DNA of 64,000 bases from Diaphorobacter aerolatus (lineage in GTDB: Bacteria > Pseudomonadota > Gammaproteobacteria > Burkholderiales > Burkholderiaceae_C), in assembly GCF_014489535.1 (NCBI RefSeq), contig NZ_CP060783.1, positions 3,679,501 to 3,743,500 on the forward strand. The letters are read 5' to 3'. The position numbers were made by a program, and so were the translations under genes. The notes under the pieces are model-generated. The model saw only the letters and a list, made by a program, of their open reading frames with translations, ran no database searches and had not been told where the DNA came from. How positions within the stretch are numbered: position 1 is the stretch's first letter; the number at the start of each line of letters is the position of its first letter. Positions 32,334-42,733 of the stretch are shown piece after piece.

Positions 32334-33527
32334 ATGAACAGCAACAACACCAACGCAACAACCGGCCATGAAGTGGATGCACAGTGGGTGCATCTGCAGT
32401 ATTCCGAGGCCGCGCAATTCAAGACGGTATATGGGTTCTCGGGCCAGCAGGGCGTGGTTCATCTTGAGGGCATCCGGTACGTGCCGCGCGGGGTTTCCTG
32501 CGACACCTTGCTGGTCTATATGCACCCGGCGAGCACGTTGCAATTGCTGCCCATGCCCACCGCGATGGCACGGGCCGGCGTGCACGTGCTGTGCGCCGGC
32601 AGCCGTTATGCGCGCAACGACACCGCGCTCATCATGGAGCACGTGGTGCGCGATCTTGGCGAGTACATGCGCCACGCGCGCGAGGTCTGGGGTTATCGCA
32701 AGGTGGTGCTCGCGGGCTGGTCGGGCGGTGGTTCGCTGTCGCTGTACTACCAGTCGCAGGCCGAGTCGCCGAGCGTCACGCACACGCCTGCGGGAGATGC
32801 CTACGATCTCACGAAGGCCGGACTGCTGCCTGCGGACGCCTTCGTGCTGCAAGCCGCGCATGTCTCGCGCGCGGTGGTGCTCCAGGACTGGATCGACCCG
32901 AGCGTGCTCGACGAGGACAATCCCGACGTGCGTGATGACAGCCTCGATCTCTACCACCCCGACATCAAGCCGCCCTACAGCGCCGAGTTCATGGCGCGGT
33001 TTCGCCAGGCCCAACAGGATCGTGTGCAGCGCCGCACGGCATGGGTGAAGGGCATGCTCGAAGAACTCAAGCGCCGCAATGGTCGCGAGGTCGAACGCGG
33101 ATTCGTCACGCATCGCACGATGGCCGATCCACGATTCCTCGACGCCGCACTCGATCCCAACGACCGGCCCATCGGCGTGTGCTACATGGGCCACCCCGAG
33201 ACGGCGAACAGCGGGCCCATCGGTCTCGCGCGGTTTTCGACGCTGCGCGCCTGGCTCTCGCAATGGTCTCCGCAGGACACGAACGCGCTGGGTGACCGCT
33301 GCGCGCAACAGATCACCGTGCCGTTCCTGGCCCTCGAGCACAGCGCCGACGACGCCGTGCCGCAGCAACATACGCGCATGGTGTTCGAGAAGGCGCGCAG
33401 CACCGACAAGGAAATGCAGGTGATCAAGGGCGCGACGCATTACTTCGTCGGCCAGCCCGAGCTGCTGCAGAGCACGGTCGAATTGACGTTGCGCTGGTTG
33501 AAGGAGCGCGGCTTTTGCAACCCATGA
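32334..33527 (+). CDS. alpha/beta hydrolase
   Basis: 397-residue alpha/beta-hydrolase fold protein without a signal peptide. Nucleophile elbow GWSGGGS (catalytic Ser, around residue 128), an oxyanion-type strand LLVYMHPAST, a late Asp region (EHSADDAVP) and the terminal His in GATHYF. A long central insertion (residues 140-260, DPSVLDEDNPDVRDD...) probably forms a lid. It lies within the operon, 20 bp after the second Bug gene, so it may release an acid from an ester before CoA activation; this is inference. Confidence 0.82.
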   Translation: MNSNNTNATTGHEVDAQWVHLQYSEAAQFKTVYGFSGQQGVVHLEGIRYVPRGVSCDTLLVYMHPASTLQLLPMPTAMARAGVHVLCAGSRYARNDTALIMEHVVRDLGEYMRHAREVWGYRKVVLAGWSGGGSLSLYYQSQAESPSVTHTPAGDAYDLTKAGLLPADAFVLQAAHVSRAVVLQDWIDPSVLDEDNPDVRDDSLDLYHPDIKPPYSAEFMARFRQAQQDRVQRRTAWVKGMLEELKRRNGREVERGFVTHRTMADPRFLDAALDPNDRPIGVCYMGHPETANSGPIGLARFSTLRAWLSQWSPQDTNALGDRCAQQITVPFLALEHSADDAVPQQHTRMVFEKARSTDKEMQVIKGATHYFVGQPELLQSTVELTLRWLKERGFCNP

Positions 33528-33549
33528 TTGCTAAGGAACGGAGATCGCC

Positions 33550-34536
33550 ATGCAGTTCAGGAAAAGACACCTCGTAGCAAGCGCCGCGCTGCTGGCGTCG
33601 GCAGCATTGCTGCCGCTCTCGTCCGCTTGGGCCGACACCTACCCGAGCAAACCGATTCGCCTGATCGTCCCGTTCGCGCCCGGCGGCGTGACCGACACCG
33701 GCGCGCGCGTGGTGGCCGAAAAGCTCGGCGAGCGACTCGGTCAGCAGGTGGTGGTGGACAACAAACCGGGTGCCTCGGGCAACATCGGCACGCAGCAGGC
33801 CGCGACGGCCGCACCCGATGGATACACGCTCGTGGTCGGTTTTGACGGCACCATGGTGATCAATCCGCATGTCTACAAGAAAGTCCCGTTCGATACGCTC
33901 AAGGATTTCGCGCCGGTCAGCAAGATTGGCGATGCGGCGTTGATCATCGTGACGCATCCATCCGTCCCTGCGAAGGATCTGCCCTCGCTCATCGCCTATT
34001 CGAAGAGCACGCCCGCCGGTGTCTCCTATGGCAGCGCGGGGACTGGCAGCACGCCGCATCTCGCGGGTGAGCTGCTGAAGGCGAAGACCGGCGCGAACTT
34101 CGTGCACGTGCCCTACAAGGGCGGCGGCCAGGCCATGGCCGACGTCGTCGGCGGCACGCTGCCCATGCTCTACACCGCCGTGGCGGGCGCCTATCCGTTC
34201 GTGAAGCGCGGACAGATCAACGCGATTGCGATTTCGTCTGCGAAGCGACTGCCGTCGCTGCCTGATGTGCCCACGGTGGCAGAGTCGGGCGTGCCGGGAT
34301 TTGTGGTCAATTCGTGGATCGGAATCCTCGCGCCCGCGAAGACGCCGCAGGCCATCGTCGACCGGTTGCAGAAGGAACTGAACCACGTGGTGCATCTCCC
34401 CGAGATCAAGGAGCGGCTCGCCTCGCTCGGTATCGAGTCGTCGGGCAACACACCGGCCGAGTTCCGCGCCGAGATCGAGGCCGACCTCAAGAAGTATGCC
34501 GATGTGGTGAAGACTGCAAACATTCGTATGGAATAG
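33550..34536 (+). CDS. Bug-family solute-binding protein 3
   Basis: 328-residue precursor; signal peptide 1-29 (ends SSAWA). Motifs PIRLIVPFAPGGVTDTGARVVAEKL, NKPGASGNIGTQQAATAAPDGYTL, HVPYKGGGQAMADVVGGTLPM. Last gene of the operon, 23 bp after the hydrolase. I see no clear terminator in the 120 bp that follow. Confidence 0.92.
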   Translation: MQFRKRHLVASAALLASAALLPLSSAWADTYPSKPIRLIVPFAPGGVTDTGARVVAEKLGERLGQQVVVDNKPGASGNIGTQQAATAAPDGYTLVVGFDGTMVINPHVYKKVPFDTLKDFAPVSKIGDAALIIVTHPSVPAKDLPSLIAYSKSTPAGVSYGSAGTGSTPHLAGELLKAKTGANFVHVPYKGGGQAMADVVGGTLPMLYTAVAGAYPFVKRGQINAIAISSAKRLPSLPDVPTVAESGVPGFVVNSWIGILAPAKTPQAIVDRLQKELNHVVHLPEIKERLASLGIESSGNTPAEFRAEIEADLKKYADVVKTANIRME

Positions 34537-34656
34537 TGCTATTGCCAACCGGATCCGCCTGCAACGCGTTAGAGTGCCGTCCTCATGAGCATCTGCAATG
34601 GATCAGAATGATGGCAATGCGTCGGAACTCAACGGATTCAACGGGAAGGACACTTC

Positions 34657-35157
34657 ATGGGAATGATGCGCATGGCGCGTGCGGGTTTGGTGGCGGCTCT
34701 TGCGGTGGTGACCATGCTGGTCGGCTGTGACGATCAGCGCATCAAGGAGCTGGAGGAAGGCGTCTCCACCGAGATGGACGTGCGCGCCAAATTCGGCGAG
34801 CCGGAGTATGTCTGGCAGGAACCCGACGGTTCACGCACGTTTGAATACAACCGCCAGCCCATGGGGGCTCGCAACTACATGATCACCATCGGCACGGACG
34901 GCAAGATGAGCGCCCTGCGCCAGGTGCTCGCGCCGCACAATTTCGAGAAAATCCAGCCCGGCATGTCGCAGGTGCAGGTACGCCGCATCCTCGGCATGCC
35001 CGCCAAGGCCGTGCCCTACGAACTCAAGCAAACCGTCGAGTGGGACTGGAACTGGATCGATCCGCCGACACGGCAGATGCATTTCACGGTCGTGTTCGGG
35101 CCCGATCATCTGGTCAAGAACAGCTACAGCGCGGAGAAGTTGCACGACGGGCCGTGA
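34657..35157 (+). CDS. BamE/SmpA-like outer-membrane lipoprotein
   Basis: 166-residue lipoprotein precursor: signal peptide with lipobox LVGC, so the mature chain starts at Cys25. Two tandem SmpA/OmlA-type repeats are visible, EGVSTEMDVRAKFGEPEYVW and IQPGMSQVQVRRILGMPAK, each a helix followed by a short strand as in BamE-like folds. Probably an envelope maintenance protein rather than BamE itself. AAGGA precedes the ATG. Confidence 0.82.
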   Translation: MGMMRMARAGLVAALAVVTMLVGCDDQRIKELEEGVSTEMDVRAKFGEPEYVWQEPDGSRTFEYNRQPMGARNYMITIGTDGKMSALRQVLAPHNFEKIQPGMSQVQVRRILGMPAKAVPYELKQTVEWDWNWIDPPTRQMHFTVVFGPDHLVKNSYSAEKLHDGP

Positions 35158-35311
35158 CAAAATGGCCTGTGCACTAGCGGTTTATTCATCAATGAATTAA
35201 TTCAGCGATTGTTCGGAAATCTATGAATAATCGTTGCCGCTGATCGAATTGCAGCCGTGCTGTATTTATTTATAGATTTTCAAAAATACCATTTTTTGCT
35301 ACGATCTATGA

Positions 35312-35803
35312 ATGCCTCGTCAAAACACAAGCCCTTCCGACTACCCGCTTGCTGTCTTGCAGCAGATTGAGCGGCTTGCACAGAACATCGTCATTGCCCG
35401 CAAGCGACGGGGCGAGACGCAGGGTCAGTGGGCCAGGCGTCTCGGAGTTTCGCAACCCACGATGGCCCGCATCGAACGCGGAGATCCTTCGGTCGCGATG
35501 GCTTCCTATGTGATGTGTATGTGGCTCATCAATCAGGCCGAAGGGCTGGCGGATCTGGTTGCGCCTGAAAAGGATCATGCCGCGCTGGAACGCGAGGTGC
35601 AAAAGGTGGCTGGATCCGCCGTTCGTAGCGGCGTGTCACGCAAGCCTTGGCCCGTCGTTCGAGAATCCCGGCAGCCATCGCGCGTGTCCGAGCCGCAGCC
35701 AAGGCCACCGGCCGGAAGTGGCAACGCGGCGGCGGTGGCGGCGGGTCTGGCAGCTCTGGTGAATTCCGATGCCAAGCCGCATGCCGGAGATTCCGAAAAA
35801 TGA
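35312..35803 (+). CDS. hipB: HipB-like Xre-family antitoxin
   Basis: 163 residues with a helix-turn-helix at about 18-75 (IVIARKRRGETQGQWARRLGVSQPTMARIERG). The C-terminal half is Pro/Ala-rich and probably disordered, longer than in classical HipB (about 88 residues). Overlaps hipA by 4 bp (ATGA), indicating translational coupling. The AT-rich 154 bp upstream (35158-35311) is the likely autoregulated promoter; no specific operator could be fixed. Confidence 0.87.
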   Translation: MPRQNTSPSDYPLAVLQQIERLAQNIVIARKRRGETQGQWARRLGVSQPTMARIERGDPSVAMASYVMCMWLINQAEGLADLVAPEKDHAALEREVQKVAGSAVRSGVSRKPWPVVRESRQPSRVSEPQPRPPAGSGNAAAVAAGLAALVNSDAKPHAGDSEK

Positions 35804-37062
35804 GCGGCACCCGCGTAGACCCGCGCAGCTACGTGCCGCAGGATCGGCTCTACCTCTGGGCGCTGATCAATCCGGCGCAACCGATGCTGGCTGGCGAGCT
35901 GGGGCTCTCACCACTCATTCCCGACTGCGCGACTTTTCGCTACGACGCAAAGTGGTGGCACTTTCCATTGAGCGAAGACCTACCGCTCTTGAGTGACCAT
36001 GAATTCAGCGCAGGCGAGAAGGCCAGCGCACCCGGTGCCATCGATGACGCGCGCCCGGACCGTTGGGGCGAACGCATCATCCGCCATATCGACCGGCCCG
36101 CTCGGCTGTCGATTCTGGAAATGCTGCTGTTTGCGGGCGATGATCGCTTTGGTGCGCTGGGCGTTTCCATCTCGGCACAAAAATACATCCCGCGCCATCT
36201 CGGGCCTTATCCGCGATTGCGCGATTTGTCGCAATTGAATGCCGCCATCGAGGACATTCAGGCCCACGCTCCACTATCCGACGCCCTGCAACGGCTGGTG
36301 CAGCCCGGCGTCACCCTTGGGGGCGCGCGGCCCAAGGCCCTGTTGCAGACCGATGACGGCCCTTGCGTAGTCAAGTTCAGCGAGTTGGACGATGCGGTGG
36401 ACACGCCGCTTGCTGAACATGCCACGATGACGCTGGCGGCGCTTGCAGGCATCGAGGTTGCCAGCACCAAGGCCTTGCCGATTCCGCAGCGCCGCCTGCG
36501 CAGCAAGCGCCACGCACTAACGATCAAGCGCTTTGATCGCATGGGCGATTTGCGTCTGCATTGCGTGTCTGCGCGAACCTTGCTGCGCGCCGCGCGACTC
36601 GAAGAAAGCTATCCAGCGCTAGCCACAGTATTGCTGCGCATCGCCCATCCGGACCGCCAGCAGTCAATGCGCGAGGAGCTGTTTCGACGCATGGTCTTCA
36701 ACATCCTGATGGACAACACCGACGATCATGAACGCAATCACAGCGTCCGACTGGGCTTCGACGGTTACTATGAACTCACTCCTGCCTATGACGTGCTGCC
36801 GTCGCTGCAGAACCTGGGCTACCAGGCGATGATTGTCGGGACAGCCGGTGCGGAGTCGAGCATCGACAACGCGCTCACTCAAATCAATGAGTTCGGCATC
36901 AAGCAGGCACGTGCCTTGGAACTGATACGACGGGTCGCGCAAACCGTCGATCATTGGGAAGCGCATTTTGTGCGCGAGGGGGTGAGCCCTGCGGACATGG
37001 AATTGCTGCGTGCCAGCATCGACAGGGACGCGCTCAAGCGGCAGCGCAGGGAATTCTGCTGA
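35800..37062 (+). CDS. hipA: HipA-family Ser/Thr kinase toxin
   Basis: 420 residues from the ATG at 35800. HipA phosphorylates glutamyl-tRNA synthetase in E. coli and causes growth arrest. Seen: Gly-rich ATP loop TLGGARPKALL, the core Lys in CVVKFSELDD, the catalytic loop ILMDNTDDHERNHSV (Asp and Asn for phosphotransfer and metal), and the DFG-like PAYDVLPS. All kinase residues appear intact, so the toxin is probably functional. Forms a type II toxin-antitoxin module with hipB. Confidence 0.9.
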   Translation: MSGTRVDPRSYVPQDRLYLWALINPAQPMLAGELGLSPLIPDCATFRYDAKWWHFPLSEDLPLLSDHEFSAGEKASAPGAIDDARPDRWGERIIRHIDRPARLSILEMLLFAGDDRFGALGVSISAQKYIPRHLGPYPRLRDLSQLNAAIEDIQAHAPLSDALQRLVQPGVTLGGARPKALLQTDDGPCVVKFSELDDAVDTPLAEHATMTLAALAGIEVASTKALPIPQRRLRSKRHALTIKRFDRMGDLRLHCVSARTLLRAARLEESYPALATVLLRIAHPDRQQSMREELFRRMVFNILMDNTDDHERNHSVRLGFDGYYELTPAYDVLPSLQNLGYQAMIVGTAGAESSIDNALTQINEFGIKQARALELIRRVAQTVDHWEAHFVREGVSPADMELLRASIDRDALKRQRREFC

Positions 37063-37078
37063 ACAGGAATACCGCGCT

Positions 37079-37417
37079 TCATTGAGCCGAATTCGAGGAG
37101 GCTCCAGTAGGTGTGACAGCCCTGGACGGCTCCACGGACGAAGGCGTGGCCGGGGGCGCGTTGTGCGGCTCGCGATAGCGGATCGTGATCCCGCTGCCGT
37201 CGTCCTTCTCATCGTCGCCGAGCATCGCGTCAGCCGCCTTGCCCACGCCCTTGCCGACGATCTTTACCGTGCCGATGGCGGCATCTGCGGCAAGGCCCAC
37301 GACCGAAGTGGTCACGCCGATCACCGTGCAGCCGGACAGCGTGCACGCGGTCAACGTTACGCCGAGCCATGAAAAAGCCCCTCGCTTTTGGGGATCGAGG
37401 GGCCTTTGATTTTTCAT
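37079..37417 (-). CDS. small lipoprotein of unknown function
   Basis: 112-residue precursor if started at the ATG at 37417 (MKNQRPLDPQ). Lipobox LSGC with Cys30 as the probable lipidated residue; then a Gly/Val/Ala-rich stretch (TSVVGLAADAAIGTVKIVGKGVGKAADAMLGDDE) and a Pro/Ser-rich tail. Similar Gly-Val-Ala lipoproteins are common in Comamonadaceae and have no known role. The start is doubtful because the metG terminator hairpin (37372-37403) lies inside the signal-peptide coding region and no ribosome-binding site is seen. Confidence 0.62.
   Translation of the reverse strand: MKNQRPLDPQKRGAFSWLGVTLTACTLSGCTVIGVTTSVVGLAADAAIGTVKIVGKGVGKAADAMLGDDEKDDGSGITIRYREPHNAPPATPSSVEPSRAVTPTGASSNSAQ
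37372..37403 (-). terminator. rho-independent terminator of metG
   Basis: 8-bp GC-rich stem (37377-37384 with 37396-37403), 11-nt loop, followed on the minus strand by TTTTT (37376-37372). It lies 44 bp after the metG stop and overlaps the apparent start of the next gene. Confidence 0.85.
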
Positions 37418-37446
37418 GCCGTTAGCTGGGCGCCACCAGTGCTCGA

Positions 37447-39515
<2,069 letters not shown>

Positions 39516-39587
39516 CGGTTCGGGCTTTCGGTGAGCCCGCGAAATGCGGGTTCGGACGGAACCGGACATTGTAATTGGTGAAGACTT

Positions 39588-40824
39588 TCAGCGCGCCTGC
39601 CACGGCGACGCCCAGCCGAAGAACGCGCAGATGTCGTCGCGCCTGGCGATGGCATCGGCGCGCCCGAGCGCCATCAGTTCCTGCGTGAAACCGGTCTCGA
39701 ACAGCAGATAGCTCGCAAGCGCCGCGCCCCCACGGCGGGCGAGGTCTTCTGGCCTTCGCCGGGCATCTTCACACCCACCGCGCCGAGCAGGGTGCGGATG
39801 GTGATCGGCAGATCGATGATGTGCCGCGCGGCAATTTCATCGATGCGCTGGCTGGGCGAGAGCACCAGCAGATTCAGTGGCCGAAGCGGGCTGCGCGCGC
39901 GGGCTTCGGCGGGGATCAGGGACAGCGTCTGGTTGATGCGTTCGGCGCGTTCGATGTCGACCGAGAGCGCATCCAGAAAGATGCTCGACAGCGCATGTCC
40001 GCCAATCTGTGCGAGCGAGGGGTAGGGCGGCTCGGCACCGTGAGGCAATTGCGCCTCGGGCTCCCGCATGCGACCTGCGCCGACGATCAGCACGCGATCA
40101 GCGCCGAGATGGATGGCCGGCGCAATCGGCGCGGTCTGTCGCATCGAGCCGTCGCCCAGATAGTGGGCCTGGCCGCTGAATGACACCGAGCGCGCTGGAA
40201 AGATGAACGGAATGGCCGATGACGCGAGCAGATGGCTGTGCGTGATGTCGGCGCGGACCGCCTTGCGCTGCGAGCGAATCCACGGCGCGCGCTCGTCGCG
40301 CGACTGGTAGAAGGTGATGTGTTCTCCCGTGGTGTAGCTCGAAGCCGTCACGGCCAGCGCGCTCAGGTGGCCGTCGTGAATCAACTGGGGCAATCGGTCG
40401 AGTTGCACCAGTTCCTTGAGCAATCCCGCGAGCGGCTCGTTGTTGAGCAGCGCGTGCGGCCTGACCTTGCGCCAGCGCGCAACCGTCCATCCGAGCGACA
40501 GCAGGGTCAGCCAGTGCGCGCCGCTGCGCATCACGCTCAGCGAGTCGGCGCGGTAAACCTGTTCGGCCCGGAAATTCCGCCAGACACCGGCCAGCTTGCG
40601 CACCGTGTCGTCGAAATGGTCGGCACCGCAGGCCAGCGCGGCGGCGTTGATCGCGCCTGCCGAGGTGCCGCACATGATCTGGAACGGGTTGCGCTCGTGC
40701 CTTTGATCGCAGGCGGCACGCAGATCGGCAATCGCCTCCATGACGCCCGCCTGATACGCCGCGCGGGCACCACCGCCGAGAGAACCAAACCTGTGATCGG
40801 GGCGGGGCCGGGCGGTGCTTGCAT
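39588..40824 (-). CDS. patatin-like phospholipase (RssA/YjjU type), frame broken twice
   Basis: About 412 residues when two single-base deletions are restored. The first, near 40776, joins GLVLS to [12 protein letters not shown] (oxyanion-hole Gly-rich motif); the second, in the C run 39727-39731, joins SPAVG to [14 protein letters not shown]. The catalytic Ser lies in GTSAG ([13 protein letters not shown]) and the Asp of the dyad in DGS ([11 protein letters not shown]). Cytoplasmic or membrane-associated lipid acyl hydrolase by family. 20 bp after the Mrr-like gene on the same strand. Confidence 0.86.
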
Positions 40825-40843
40825 GGCGGTGGACGGAGGATGA

Positions 40844-41424
40844 TCAGCGGGTGCGGGACCTGGATTTCAGCAGCATGGCGGCAAGCGCGTCACCTTCGAG
40901 CAGCAGCAGGCCGTGCTCCTTGGCATGGCCCGCGCGCTGTCGGAGACGCTGCCCTGCAGCACCACGTACACACCATGATCGGCCTTGAGTCGCTGCACGG
41001 CATCGCTGAGTTCCTTGAGCGACTCCAGGCCATGATTGGCGGCCTTCCAGCGGCGCGCGCTCACGAGCGTGAGCGTGCCATTTTTTTCGAGTTGCAGATC
41101 GACCGCAGCAGTCTGGCCCGCCACGCGCTGCACGGACTGGCCTTCATTTTTCCAGGCGTTTTCGAGTGCGGCGCAAAAGTCCTTCCACGACATTGCGGCG
41201 GCCTCGGCGCGGATGGCTTCGACCTTGGCACCGCTCGGGGCCTTGAACTGGCGCCATGCAGCCATGCAGCCGATGACGAAGATCGGCGCAGCGCCCAGCG
41301 CCGCAAACGGCGCGATGTCCCTGGGCAGCCATGCCAGGCACGCCGTGACGATGGCGGCGGAGATTGCAAAACTGATCCACCACGGCGAACGCAACAGGAT
41401 TGCGAACAGGGAGTTCTCGGCCAT
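40844..41424 (-). CDS. membrane-anchored restriction-endonuclease-like (Mrr-type) protein, frame broken once
   Basis: About 193 residues. Two N-terminal transmembrane helices (about 13-33 and 38-55), then a domain resembling Mrr/PD-(D/E)xK nucleases: MSWKDFCAALENAWKNEGQSV, AVDLQLEKNGTLTLVSARRWK, GVYVVLQG, and, after the break, ARAHAKEHGLLLLEGDALAAML. The frame breaks near 40925-40931, one G short on the plus strand. Start chosen at 41424 (MAENSLFA). Catalytic competence is uncertain because the canonical D...ExK pattern is replaced by D...SAR; it may be a regulatory or DNA-binding relic. Confidence 0.68.
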
Positions 41425-41550
41425 CTTCAACTTCAAGGGACACCTGGCTTCATGAAAGGGATGAAAAAAGGGAAATTCGGGGAATGCCACGCGCCGGCGC
41501 ATGGAACTCAGCTTCGATAGACTACCCGACTCCTGAGGAGTAATTAAAGT

Positions 41551-42642
41551 ATGGCCATTACAGAACAGGGTCTCATGGAGGCCCTCGCCCACGTTCGCGA
41601 CCCCTACACTGGCAAGGATTATGTGAGCACGCGCGCGCTGCGCAACGTCACCATCAGCGGCGGCGATGTCGCGTTCGACGTGGAAATCGGCTATCCGGCC
41701 AAGAGCCTCGTGCCTCAGTTGCGCCAGGAACTGGTGTCTGCGGCCAAAAAGCTTGCGGGCGTCGAGAACGTGTCGGTCAACATCGCGAGCAAGATCATTG
41801 CGCACTCGGTACAACGCGGCGTGCAGTTGCTGCCGGGGGTGAAGAACATCATCGCCGTGGCCTCCGGCAAGGGCGGCGTGGGCAAGAGCACCACCGCCGT
41901 GAATCTGGCACTGGCGCTGGCCGCCGAGGGTGCGAATGTTGGCCTGCTCGATGCGGACATCTACGGGCCGAGCCAGCCGCTCATGACCAACACCAGCGGC
42001 AAGCCCGAGAGCCTTGATGGCAAGCTCATGGAGCCCAAGCGCAGCATGGGCCTGCAGATCAACTCCATCGGCTTTCTGGTGGACGACGAACAGGCCATGA
42101 TCTGGCGCGGCCCGATGGCCAGTCAGGCGCTGGAGCAGCTCATCATGCAGACGCGCTGGCAGGATCTGGACTATCTCGTTGTCGACATGCCGCCCGGCAC
42201 GGGCGACATCCAGCTCACCATGTCGCAGAAGGTGCCGCTCACCGGCGCGGTGATCGTGACCACGCCGCAGGACATTGCGCTGCTGGATGCCAAGAAGGGC
42301 ATCAACATGTTCCAGAAGGTCAACGTGCCGATTCTGGGGCTGGTCGAAAACATGGCGGTGCACATCTGCAGCAACTGTGGTCACGCCGAACACATCTTCG
42401 GCAATGAGGGCGGCAAGCGCATGGCGCAGGAATACGGCATGGAGTACCTCGGCGCGCTGCCACTCGCGATGTCGATCCGCGAGCAGGCTGACAGCGGCAA
42501 GCCAAGCGTCGTGGCGGAGCCGGATGGCGACATCGCCGCGATCTACAAATCGATTGCCCGCTCGGTCGCGGTGAAGATCGCGCAGCAGGCCAAGGATTTT
42601 TCGGCCCGGTTTCCGACCATCACGGTGAGCAAGAACACCTGA
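41551..42642 (+). CDS. apbC: Mrp/ApbC-family iron-sulfur cluster carrier ATPase
   Basis: 363 residues: an N-terminal MIP18/DUF59-like domain (1-90, VRDPYTGKDYV), then a P-loop ATPase with a deviant Walker A GKGGVGKST, DADIYGPSQP, DMPPGTGD and the cluster-binding CSNC pair (VHICSNCGH). Carries and transfers Fe-S clusters, which fits the Fe-S-rich formate dehydrogenase genes downstream. GAGGAG ribosome-binding site upstream. Confidence 0.95.
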   Translation: MAITEQGLMEALAHVRDPYTGKDYVSTRALRNVTISGGDVAFDVEIGYPAKSLVPQLRQELVSAAKKLAGVENVSVNIASKIIAHSVQRGVQLLPGVKNIIAVASGKGGVGKSTTAVNLALALAAEGANVGLLDADIYGPSQPLMTNTSGKPESLDGKLMEPKRSMGLQINSIGFLVDDEQAMIWRGPMASQALEQLIMQTRWQDLDYLVVDMPPGTGDIQLTMSQKVPLTGAVIVTTPQDIALLDAKKGINMFQKVNVPILGLVENMAVHICSNCGHAEHIFGNEGGKRMAQEYGMEYLGALPLAMSIREQADSGKPSVVAEPDGDIAAIYKSIARSVAVKIAQQAKDFSARFPTITVSKNT

Positions 42643-42733
42643 GCGGCGGTGCCGCCGGATGGAAAAATAAGAATGGCACGGCGGATAAAAAGAGGCGAAA
42701 GTAGCCGCATCGCCGCCTTCGGGAGACAGCACC

